IMG/VR virus record: IMGVR_UViG_3300046355_000087
Location: 1 to 21,564 of that record
DNA: 21,564 nt
Source of the DNA: a virus
Reading direction: 5' to 3' (one strand)
The notes beneath the pieces are model-generated. The model ran no database searches and was not told where the DNA came from. It was given only the letters and a program-made list of their open reading frames with translations. Of this stretch, positions 16,344-21,078 are shown one piece after another (position 1 is the first letter of the stretch; every line of letters starts with the position of its first letter). Position numbers and translations under genes: made by a program.

Positions 16344-16583
16344 TTAGCGATATTTCGCCGTCTTCTCAGCTATGCCTTTGGGTTGGGCAACAAACTGTTT
16401 ACCCTGTGCCTTACCCTTACGCTTTGCTTTTGTTGTCGCTGCATACTCTGCAGCAGACAATGCTTTGATGGCTTTCTCAGGCAAATATCTTTCACCTGTT
16501 TGACTAGAAGGCTTTCCAGACTTTGTCTTCCATTTCTGGTCTGACCAATCCTTCAAAGCTTTTTGTGGCTCTTTAAGAGGCAT
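16344..16583 (-). CDS. Small basic conserved phage protein
   Basis: A 79-residue, Lys-rich protein from the ATG at 16583 (MPLKEPQKALKDWSDQKWKT). GGGAG sits 8 bases upstream, and the longer frame to 16622 lies inside the endonuclease gene. The core KSGKPSSQTGERYLPEKAIK followed by ALSAAEYAATTKAKRKG is conserved among phage proteins of unknown function that occur in the same kind of gene cluster. The predicted form is mostly helical with a basic surface. It overlaps the endonuclease VII-like gene by 11 bases, so it is probably translated by coupling. I assign no function. Confidence 0.65.
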   Translation of the reverse strand: MPLKEPQKALKDWSDQKWKTKSGKPSSQTGERYLPEKAIKALSAAEYAATTKAKRKGKAQGKQFVAQPKGIAEKTAKYR

Positions 16584-17031
16584 TGCTGTAACTCCCAAAA
16601 TTTTCAAGATACTCAACAGCACTCTGAAGAATAACAGCGTTATCCTTGAACATACCTAGAGCACGATTACACTGTTTGCAAAGAACACCACGAAACTCTC
16701 CGGTATTATGGTTATGATCTATAGCACTATCAATTAATGATATTTTTGATTTGCAAATAGCACAACAACAATCTTGTTTATTTAATTGATCTGTCAACTG
16801 TTCTGGCGAAATACCATAACGGGCGCATCGTTTAGCCAGAGTCCAAGGATCTTTATCCCGGTAGTCTTCAACCTTATCTGGATTCTTTTCTACCCATCCC
16901 CTATGTCTTTTATAAAGACAAGTATTGCAATGGCTTTTATAGAGATGCGCCATCTTTCCACCACGACTACGAAACGATGAAAGCGGCTTTGATTCTTTAC
17001 AATCAGTACAAGACTTTACTTCATCAATCAC
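16573..17031 (-). CDS. Endonuclease VII-like HNH nuclease with N-terminal zinc finger
   Basis: About 152 residues if read from the GTG at 17031, which is preceded by GGCGG and gives an 8-base overlap with the upstream gene. The frame is open to 17181, but that part covers the upstream gene in another frame. An N-terminal CxxC...CxxC finger (C8, C11, C35, C38) precedes the nuclease core CCAICKS...AIDHNHNTGEFRGVLC...CNRALGMF, matching the recombination endonuclease VII family (D105, H106, H108, N122, zinc Cys C90, C93, C118, C121). T4 endonuclease VII resolves branched DNA before packaging. Here the protein could do that or be a homing nuclease. It is wedged between two small basic-protein genes with overlaps at both ends. 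Confidence 0.8.
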   Translation of the reverse strand: MIDEVKSCTDCKESKPLSSFRSRGGKMAHLYKSHCNTCLYKRHRGWVEKNPDKVEDYRDKDPWTLAKRCARYGISPEQLTDQLNKQDCCCAICKSKISLIDSAIDHNHNTGEFRGVLCKQCNRALGMFKDNAVILQSAVEYLENFGSYSNAS

Positions 17032-17206
17032 GATAGCCACCGCCTTTTGCTTTATATTCCTTAGCAACAATTTGACTTTTTCTGGCGCTCCACTCGCCCG
17101 GATCTCCGCCTTTGCTACCAGCTTTAACCTTAGCAACCAAAGCTTTTCGCATTGTTGGTTTGGTATAATTGCCAGCAGCATTCACTGTAGATTTTGTTTT
17201 TGCCAT
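17024..17206 (-). CDS. Small basic conserved phage protein
   Basis: A 60-residue protein, MAKTKSTVNAAGNYTKPTMR at the start and GEWSARKSQIVAKEYKAKGG at the end. The motif WSARK...AKxYKxxGGGY recurs in small basic proteins of phages and some large DNA viruses. No activity is known to me. It is strongly positively charged and short enough to be a nucleic-acid-binding or structural peptide. It contains a variant of the AKGG motif near its end. It starts after CCTCACC-type spacer sequence 10 bases downstream of the 90-residue gene, with GGTGAG as a possible Shine-Dalgarno, and overlaps the nuclease GTG by 8 bases. Confidence 0.65.
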   Translation of the reverse strand: MAKTKSTVNAAGNYTKPTMRKALVAKVKAGSKGGDPGEWSARKSQIVAKEYKAKGGGYRD

Positions 17207-17216
17207 TTAACTCACC

Positions 17217-17489
17217 TCACCATTTAACTCGGTCCGACCAGTATGCGGCTGACATCTTACCCTTGTCAATATTCTTAGCATGACGAGCTTCAAAGCTTTT
17301 CTTACGAGCCTTCTCAGACTCTGTTGTTGGATTGGCTCCAGCACCTTTAACACCTTGCTGTCCAAACCTAATAAGCTTCACCACATCACCTTCTTTAGCC
17401 AACACAGCATGACTCTTTGTTGGATGCTTAGGCGTTGCTTTAGGTTTATTGTAACCAGCAAACTCTTCTTGTCCACGTTTAATTGGCAT
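17217..17489 (-). CDS. Small basic conserved phage protein
   Basis: A 90-residue protein with the conserved core VVKLIRFGQQGVKGAGANP followed by KKSFEARHAKNIDKGKMSAA and YWSDRVKW at the C-terminus. I recognise this block from many phage genomes, usually near packaging genes; the function is not established. It is Lys/Arg-rich, soluble and without membrane segments. The N-terminus MPIKRGQEEFAGYNKPKATP is polar and likely flexible. It overlaps the 89-residue gene by 11 bases, so translation is probably coupled. Together with the 60- and 79-residue proteins it forms a run of basic proteins opening the late operon. Confidence 0.7.
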   Translation of the reverse strand: MPIKRGQEEFAGYNKPKATPKHPTKSHAVLAKEGDVVKLIRFGQQGVKGAGANPTTESEKARKKSFEARHAKNIDKGKMSAAYWSDRVKW

Positions 17490-17748
17490 ATCGATGTACC
17501 CCTTTACGATCTTTCCAACCTTCAGCCTTCATAGCAGCCTCCACTCGGTCTAACGGAAAATAATATCCTGTACGTTTTTCTAAAGCAGCTCTTACAAAGT
17601 AAACATCTGAATGTGGAATGTGAACATTGTCTAACACTCCCCTGTTCATAGCTATATAGATTTCAGAGACAACGGAATAGGGTTTAGTATTTAACACCCC
17701 TTTAGATTCCAACTGTTCTCTTGTAGACAACAAATCAATGTTCTTCAT
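17479..17748 (-). CDS. Conserved protein, first gene of the leftward operon
   Basis: An 89-residue protein with the conserved core YSVVSEIYIAMNRGVLDNVH followed by IPHSDVYFVRAALEKRTGYY and FPLDRVEAAMKAEGW. The alternation of helices and the VEAAMKAEGW end suggest a small winged-helix-like or helical domain, which could bind DNA; this is inference. I recognise the pattern from phage genomes but know no function. It is the promoter-proximal gene of the late operon. The ATG at 17748 follows AGAAAGAAAAC, a weak Shine-Dalgarno. The predicted leftward promoter lies 85 bases upstream. Confidence 0.65.
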   Translation of the reverse strand: MKNIDLLSTREQLESKGVLNTKPYSVVSEIYIAMNRGVLDNVHIPHSDVYFVRAALEKRTGYYFPLDRVEAAMKAEGWKDRKGVHRYAN

Positions 17749-17805
17749 GTTTTCTTTCTAATCAACAACCAATGAGTGTGTTTCACTTGTCGGTGTCGAA
17801 ATGGT

Positions 17806-17931
17806 CTTCATAGATCTTCATAGTTTGTAGATAGTATAGAATGCTTTAGATCTTCTATGAATATCTATGAGAATAAATAATAGTAATAAGAAGTTTCTTA
17901 AGAATGCTTCAGAACTATGAAGTCTTCATAG
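17806..17931. repeat. Cluster of CTTCATAG/CTATGAAG half-sites around the late promoter
   Basis: CTTCATAG occurs at 17806-17813 and 17816-17823, ten bases apart. CTATGAA and CTATGAG lie at 17855 and 17865, again ten bases apart and in the opposite orientation, covering the -35 region. At 17915-17931 the half-sites meet in a perfect palindrome, CTATGAAG-T-CTTCATAG. The one-helical-turn spacing and promoter overlap suggest an operator array for one regulator. Confidence 0.6.
17833..17861 (-). promoter_or_regulatory. Candidate leftward late promoter
   Basis: On the minus strand, -35 TTCATA (17861-17856, 4 of 6 consensus), a 17-base spacer and -10 TATACT (17838-17833, 5 of 6). It lies 85 bases upstream of the first gene of the leftward operon and within the half-site cluster. 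The weak -35 would suit an activated or repressed promoter. Confidence 0.5.
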
Positions 17932-18549
17932 CCCCCCTACCCCCATAGGATGGAGTGTTACACACTTGCGAAAGGCTTGTCAAGCTTTATTTTTGTTTAT
18001 TTTACATGTGTAACCTTTAGGTTTAGTTTGTAACAAATGTGTTGTACTCATAGGTTGCTGTTGAGTGATGTACTCTGTGTCGAACTGCATGTAGCATATC
18101 ATAGCCTCTAGAAACGATTATAAGGCACATTGTAGCCGACTTCTTAGTTTGGGAATAGCAGCATAGTGTGAAGGCTGTTTAGCTCGTTGTAGAGGCTTTA
18201 AATTAATGTGGAGTGGAGCAGAGGCTGTGTATATGCTTTTTTACCTATGTGGTTAACAACTTCATTTTCCTGATTTTAGGACGAGGCTGTATACAAATAG
18301 CGCCCTACCCCCGGATGGCCCACGCACCCCCTCGCATGATGTGCGCTGGGGCGGGATGCGTCATGATGATGCATGTCATGGCGCAAGTGATGACATGTTA
18401 TGCATGCAATTAAACCGTGTGTGTGGAAATTCCTTTGGAATCAACAACTTAGCAGATTGTAAAAACTGATTGAGAATCAGGATTCCCTACGGGGTTGCCT
18501 ACTAAAACCATCAATTAATGACCAACGGGTCAGTAACAATCAAGGTGGT

Positions 18550-18633
18550 ATATCCACAGGGTTATCCACAACCCTCTAAAAGTTATCCACAGCTTAACCA
18601 AAGTTATCCACAGCTTAACCAAAGTTATCCACA
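18550..18633 (+). other. Candidate replication origin: phased DnaA boxes
   Basis: Four perfect TTATCCACA boxes start at 18562, 18583, 18604 and 18625, all in the same orientation and each exactly 21 bases apart. A one-mismatch box, ATATCCACA, lies at 18550. The last three boxes are embedded in a longer repeat, AGTTATCCACAGCTTAACC, so the array is a set of iterons. TTATCCACA is the strongest known binding sequence of bacterial DnaA. The 21-base period places all boxes on the same DNA face. AT-rich sequence follows at about 18780-18860. Confidence 0.75.
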
Positions 18634-18692
18634 GCCTAAAGAGATCCGCACACGTTACGAAGTGTCGGAACATTTCAACAACTACCGACATA

Positions 18693-18709
18693 TTGTTACT
18701 ACGTAACAA
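18693..18709. promoter_or_regulatory. 17-bp palindrome, possible operator
   Basis: TTGTTAC-TAC-GTAACAA, perfect 7-bp arms with a 3-base centre, 60 bases to the right of the last DnaA box. Size and symmetry fit a dimeric repressor site. It has no T-run, so it is unlikely to be a terminator. The bound protein is unknown. Confidence 0.4.
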
Positions 18710-18799
18710 AGAACAACACAGCAAACAAAACGTTTCACAGTACTACTTTCAGCTTCATCACACTGTCAATCCATCCAGTAATCGAAATGTATTAATCAA

Positions 18800-18869
18800 C
18801 TTAAGACTTTCATAATCGCTTTTTATATGACAACTCCGTTGGCATCTTAAAAAGCTTGAAAGTCTTAAG
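18800..18869. repeat. Long interrupted hairpin 1 in the hub
   Basis: Perfect 13-bp arms CTTAAGACTTTCA (18800-18812) and TGAAAGTCTTAAG (18857-18869), then a 5-base/1-base internal loop, then 8-bp arms GCTTTTTA (18818-18825) and TAAAAAGC (18848-18855), leaving a 22-base loop. In total 21 pairs. A weak rightward promoter (TTAAGA, 17 bases, TATATG) overlaps its left arm. Confidence 0.7.
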
Positions 18870-18894
18870 ATCTGCGTACGTCATGTGCAACCCT

Positions 18895-18979
18895 ATGTCT
18901 TTCATTTAACAGAAATAGATTTCCTTCTTTGTTTACGAAGAAGGAAAGATCTATTTCTTCTTAGTTAAATGAAAGACAT
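18895..18979. repeat. Long near-perfect hairpin 2 upstream of the first rightward gene
   Basis: Arms of 16 bp (ATGTCTTTCATTTAAC, 18895-18910, with GTTAAATGAAAGACAT, 18964-18979), 10 bp (AGAAATAGAT with ATCTATTTCT) and 9 bp (TTCCTTCTT with AAGAAGGAA) stack around an 8-base loop. In total 35 pairs, interrupted only by bulges of 5 and 2 bases on the right arm. It ends at the base before the AAAGGA ribosome binding site of the gene starting at 18993. As RNA it would be a good RNase III substrate; as DNA it could extrude a cruciform. Confidence 0.8.
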
Positions 18980-18992
18980 AAAGGACAAAACG

Positions 18993-19136
18993 ATGGAAAA
19001 ATTGCTTGCCAAGTACCGCTCAGAACCAACCGACAAAAATGCTTTGAAGGTCAAAGCGTATTACATCAAGCATCCCTTTGCTGGTTTGTTGCTAAGCAAA
19101 GACGATCAAGCACTGGTTGCCAAGTTGGTCTACTAA
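18993..19136 (+). CDS. Small protein, first gene of the rightward operon
   Basis: A 47-residue protein: MEKLLAKYRSEPTDKNALKV, then KAYYIKHPFAGLLLSKDDQA and LVAKLVY. AAAGGA lies 7 bases before the ATG, an excellent ribosome binding site. An in-frame ATG at 18970 lies inside the upstream hairpin and lacks such a site. The protein is helical and slightly basic; Leu spacing in the C-terminal helix suggests a protein contact surface. I recognise no domain. The upstream hairpin ends immediately before the ribosome binding site, so RNA structure or processing probably controls its translation. Being first in the early operon, a host-takeover role is possible, but nothing in the sequence shows this. 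Confidence 0.65.
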   Translation: MEKLLAKYRSEPTDKNALKVKAYYIKHPFAGLLLSKDDQALVAKLVY

Positions 19137-19210
19137 GGGTTTATCCCTAGTGGCATGGCAAAATTGTCGTGCTACAGTGCAACCTCATTTCAACGAGTCG
19201 CCAGACTCAC

Positions 19211-19222
19211 TTCCTAAAGGAA
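19211..19222 (+). promoter_or_regulatory. Self-complementary Shine-Dalgarno cassette (copy 1)
   Basis: TTCCTAAAGGAA: the AGGA ribosome binding site pairs with the TTCC just before it. Followed by ACAAATC and the ATG at 19230. Confidence 0.55.
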
Positions 19223-19229
19223 ACAAATC

Positions 19230-19949
19230 ATGTTCAAGTCAAAATCGTTACTTTCAGTGTCAGCCGATGCCAAAACTGTCAAGGGTGAAACCTTAGGTTT
19301 CTTAACTGGCATCCTCTACCTTGCTCCAGCCACTACTACCAAGTGGAATACTTGTTCAATGGCATCAATTGCCCAATGCGACAAAGCATGCTTATTCACT
19401 GCAGGACGTGGTGCAATGTCAACAGTGGCACAGGGTCGCATCAATAAGACAATCTGGTTCTTTGAAGAACGAAACAGCTTTATGCAACAGCTTGCAAAAA
19501 ACATTCGATCACTGAAAGTGAAAGCGAAAAACAAAGGGTTAACTTTGTTAATTCGTTTGAACGGAACCAGTGACATTCGTTGGGAAACCGTAGGTTTTAC
19601 TGACGTTGATGGCACTGAATATGTAAACATATTTGCCGCATTTCCCGAAGTGCAATTCTACGATTACACCAAGGATGCAAATCGTAAAGAGTTGCCAAGC
19701 AACTACGATCTGACTTTTTCCTACAGTGGTGTTGAGGGTTTCCAACCCTTCGTTGAGATCGCTGTTACTAAGGGAATGAGAATGGCAGTGGTGTTCCGTA
19801 AGGAACAGGACATCCCTAATACCTTCAAAGGTATTCCCGTTGTCTCTGGTGACAAAAGTGATGTTCGTCATCTTGATGATCAAGGTGTGATTGTCGGCTT
19901 GTATGCCAAAGGTAAAGCGAAGCTTGATCAATCTGGTTTCGTTGTCTAA
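19230..19949 (+). CDS. Conserved phage protein with three-Cys motif (DUF7227-like)
   Basis: A 239-residue protein. The N-terminal region KTVKGETLGFLTGILYLAPA is followed by a cysteine motif C42-x7-C50-x3-C54 (CSMASIAQCDKACLFTAGRG). Next comes a helix starting INKTIWFFEERNSFMQQLAK. Then strand-like motifs follow in order: LIRLNGTSDIRWE (107-119), VQFYDYTKD (141-149), LTFSYSG (161-167), MAVVFRK (185-191) and SGDKSDVRHLDD (206-217). It ends GVIVGLYAKGKAKLD. The pattern is that of a phage family I recall as DUF7227, with no proven function. Repeating strand/helix order suggests an alpha/beta barrel, and the three Cys could hold a metal or Fe-S cluster; both are inference. It is the largest early product and adjoins the putative origin, so a replication-linked role is possible. 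Confidence 0.7.
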   Translation: MFKSKSLLSVSADAKTVKGETLGFLTGILYLAPATTTKWNTCSMASIAQCDKACLFTAGRGAMSTVAQGRINKTIWFFEERNSFMQQLAKNIRSLKVKAKNKGLTLLIRLNGTSDIRWETVGFTDVDGTEYVNIFAAFPEVQFYDYTKDANRKELPSNYDLTFSYSGVEGFQPFVEIAVTKGMRMAVVFRKEQDIPNTFKGIPVVSGDKSDVRHLDDQGVIVGLYAKGKAKLDQSGFVV

Positions 19950-20224
19950 AGCGTAGCTTTGATAGCCTTGCCTGAAGCCCTTAGGGGCTTTGGAGAATGT
20001 TATCTAACATTGTGGTTGCATCGCTGTGAAGCGTAGCTTCCTAGTTCTTTAAAAACCTAATGCTAGTGTCGGTGAGGGCTTGCATCCTAACAAGGTGCAT
20101 GCCACTGCTATGGACTAGCCCAGCCTGTACAGGGTGAATGTGCAGGGCATGCTGATACATCATGCTGATAATGTATGTGAGAGACAATTTCCACTGTGGC
20201 ACTGGGGTCGGTGTTAGACAGTGG

Positions 20225-20262
20225 GTTTCTGTGAGGGCTTAAATCAAAGCTTTCACAGAAGC
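20225..20262 (+). promoter_or_regulatory. Stable hairpin in the leader of the 61-residue gene
   Basis: TTCTGTGAGGGCTT (20227-20240) pairs with AAGCTTTCACAGAA (20247-20260) over 14 bp including two G-U pairs, with loop AAATCA. Two further pairs extend it outward (one G-U). It ends 31 bases before the ATG at 20294. There is no T-run after it, so RNA processing or translation control is more likely than termination. Confidence 0.6.
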
Positions 20263-20275
20263 AATGTCGCTTCTC

Positions 20276-20288
20276 TTCCTGTAAGGAA
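20276..20288 (+). promoter_or_regulatory. Self-complementary Shine-Dalgarno cassette (copy 2)
   Basis: TTCCTGTAAGGAA: 5-bp arms TTCCT and AGGAA with a 3-base loop, the ribosome binding site lying in the right arm. Followed by ACAAC and the ATG at 20294. Confidence 0.55.
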
Positions 20289-20293
20289 ACAAC

Positions 20294-20479
20294 ATGGAAA
20301 CAATCTATGTGAGAGTAGACAAAGTCTACGGTAAAGAGGTTATCTACCCAGTATGTGACAAGGCTAAATGCTTTGCATCCATTGCTGGCACTGTGACACT
20401 GACAAGGGACACACTAAAGTGGGTTAGCAAGCTGGGCTACTGCATCGAAGTGCCACAAACTGAGTATTCATTCTCCTGA
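20294..20479 (+). CDS. Small early protein, unknown function
   Basis: A 61-residue protein: METIYVRVDKVYGKEVIYPV, CDKAKCFASIAGTVTLTRDT and LKWVSKLGYCIEVPQTEYSF. I recognise this pattern from phage early regions, without a known function. CDKAKC looks like a possible half metal site, but there is only one further Cys (in GYC), so metal binding is uncertain. The beta-prone start and the TLTRDTLKWVSKLGYCIEV segment suggest a compact alpha/beta fold. It is preceded by the shared Shine-Dalgarno cassette and a strong hairpin. Its TGA stop is part of the cassette of the next gene, which suggests coupled translation. Confidence 0.6.
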   Translation: METIYVRVDKVYGKEVIYPVCDKAKCFASIAGTVTLTRDTLKWVSKLGYCIEVPQTEYSFS

Positions 20480-20484
20480 AAGGA
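20474..20484 (+). promoter_or_regulatory. Self-complementary Shine-Dalgarno cassette (copy 3)
   Basis: TCCTGAAAGGA with 4-bp arms. The TGA in its centre is the stop codon of the upstream gene. The next ATG follows at 20491. Confidence 0.5.
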
Positions 20485-20490
20485 AACAAA

Positions 20491-20652
20491 ATGTCTGACA
20501 ATTGGACACCCATCATCAAAGATCTTGAAGAGCAAGGCATCACTGCCTACCATCTACATCCTGCCAACGGTTGCACAATGGTCAGCTACGGCAGGGTTGT
20601 TGCCTACTACTATGTAGTAGATGACCAAGTTGTTGACGTAATTTATGACTAA
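20491..20652 (+). CDS. Small early protein, unknown function
   Basis: A 53-residue protein: MSDNWTPIIKDLEEQGITAY, HLHPANGCTMVSYGRVVAYY and YVVDDQVVDVIYD. It has a helix followed by three beta strands and an acidic end. I recognise no family. It is too short for confident homology, but the excellent ribosome binding site (AAAGGAAACAAAATG), the 11-base spacing after the 61-residue gene and the codon use in line with its neighbours support it as real. It ends 19 bases before the next ATG, with the shared cassette between. Confidence 0.6.
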   Translation: MSDNWTPIIKDLEEQGITAYHLHPANGCTMVSYGRVVAYYYVVDDQVVDVIYD

Positions 20653-20653
20653 C

Positions 20654-20666
20654 TTCCTGAAAGGAA
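20654..20666 (+). promoter_or_regulatory. Self-complementary Shine-Dalgarno cassette (copy 4)
   Basis: TTCCTGAAAGGAA: arms TTCCT and AGGAA, loop GAA, the clearest copy. It decides the start at 20672 over an in-frame ATG at 20645 that lies before it. Confidence 0.6.
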
Positions 20667-20671
20667 ACAAC

Positions 20672-21067
20672 ATGCAACCCACTAAAGTGTTCGTCTATTT
20701 CAACCTGCACAAGAAGTGCTTCAGCGTTAAGGCACTGGAAGGTGCAATGAAGGGCAGGGTGATAGCCCATCGCCATGATGTGTTGCTCTACGATGCCACC
20801 TTCAAGGTGTCTGAGGCTGGACGACAACGGGTTCTTCGTGAGAAGAAAAAGAATGTTCATGCTGGTGTCTGTGGCACTTGGGATGAACGCTCTTTCGACA
20901 GTCAAACGATTGATCAGATCATCGTCATTGGTCAAGCCATTATGTACAACCCCTATAAGTACGACAGCTTCGTCACCCTGTATGGCGAAGCCCCTGTCAA
21001 AACTGCAAACATTGCTGCTCTGTCTGCCATCAATCAACGAGCAACCATCCGTATTCACAACGCCTAA
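20672..21067 (+). CDS. Conserved phage early protein, unknown function
   Basis: A 131-residue protein from the ATG at 20672 (MQPTKVFVYFNLHKKCFSVK). An earlier in-frame ATG at 20645 overlaps the upstream gene and lacks a ribosome binding site. The block GRVIAHRHDVLLYDATFKVS followed by EAGRQRVLREKKKNVHAGVC is well conserved in phage genomes I know, but has no demonstrated role. Beta strands come first, then a basic helix (RQRVLREKKKNVH) that could contact nucleic acid, then another beta/alpha region (PYKYDSFVTLYGEAPVKTAN). No catalytic motif is evident. It is followed after 11 bases by the next gene, whose cassette contains its TAA stop. Confidence 0.7.
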   Translation: MQPTKVFVYFNLHKKCFSVKALEGAMKGRVIAHRHDVLLYDATFKVSEAGRQRVLREKKKNVHAGVCGTWDERSFDSQTIDQIIVIGQAIMYNPYKYDSFVTLYGEAPVKTANIAALSAINQRATIRIHNA

Positions 21068-21071
21068 AAGG
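21063..21071 (+). promoter_or_regulatory. Self-complementary Shine-Dalgarno cassette (copy 5, weakest)
   Basis: CCTAAAAGG with 3-bp arms only. The TAA inside is the upstream stop codon. GGAAACACT then leads to the ATG at 21079. Confidence 0.4.
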
Positions 21072-21078
21072 AAACACT

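Larger units (their letters stand above)
17749..18992. other. Non-coding control hub between the divergent operons
   Basis: No convincing gene in 1244 bases. Its left part (17800-17931) holds the late promoter and repeated half-sites. The middle (17932-18549) holds little I can name: C-rich runs sharing CCCTACCCCC at 17935 and 18303, two GAGGCTGT repeats, and a hairpin at 18372-18397 (CATGTCAT with ATGACATG). Short palindromes cluster around 18460-18535 (CTGATT-GAG-AATCAG, TGACC-AAC-GGTCA overlap). The right part holds DnaA boxes, a 17-bp palindrome and two long hairpins. The arrangement fits a replication origin combined with an early/late transcription switch. Confidence 0.7.
19950..20293 (+). 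other. Structured non-coding leader between early genes
   Basis: 344 bases with no ORF of note. It holds several short hairpins in a row: AAAGC-GTA-GCTTT at 19948, AAGCCC-TTAG-GGGCTT near 19975, AATGTTA-TC-TAACATT at 19996-20011, GAAGC-GTA-GCTTC at 20028, and a 16-bp hairpin at 20225-20262. GTTCTTTAAAAA at 20044 resembles boxA elements of proteobacterial rRNA leaders. CATGCTGATA is repeated at 20148 and 20161. No clear promoter or terminator was found. It could be a regulatory leader or a small RNA. Confidence 0.45.

Noticed and set aside
17955-18000. Hairpin AAAGGCTTG/CAAGCTTT followed by T-rich sequence, a possible rightward terminator
   Set aside because: The stem is imperfect with a bulged G and a 3-base loop, and no rightward gene lies before it. 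Kept out as too weak.
18213-18413. A 66-codon rightward frame in the hub, starting with GTG
   Set aside because: It has no Shine-Dalgarno, an odd composition rich in Met and Cys in its second half, and no family resemblance. It crosses a palindrome-rich stretch better explained as non-coding.
18562-18640. Short regularly spaced repeats suggesting a CRISPR array
   Set aside because: The period is only 21 bases, the units are contiguous without unique spacers, and there are no cas genes. The repeats contain consensus DnaA boxes.
18518-18706. A 62-codon rightward frame with repeats SYPQLNQ
   Set aside because: The 21-base DnaA-box repeat is a multiple of three and therefore gives a 7-residue repeat in every frame. 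There is no good ribosome binding site, and the perfect boxes explain the sequence better than a protein does.
20582-21058. A 158-codon leftward frame inside the early region
   Set aside because: It covers the conserved 131-residue gene on the opposite strand and has no promoter or ribosome binding site.
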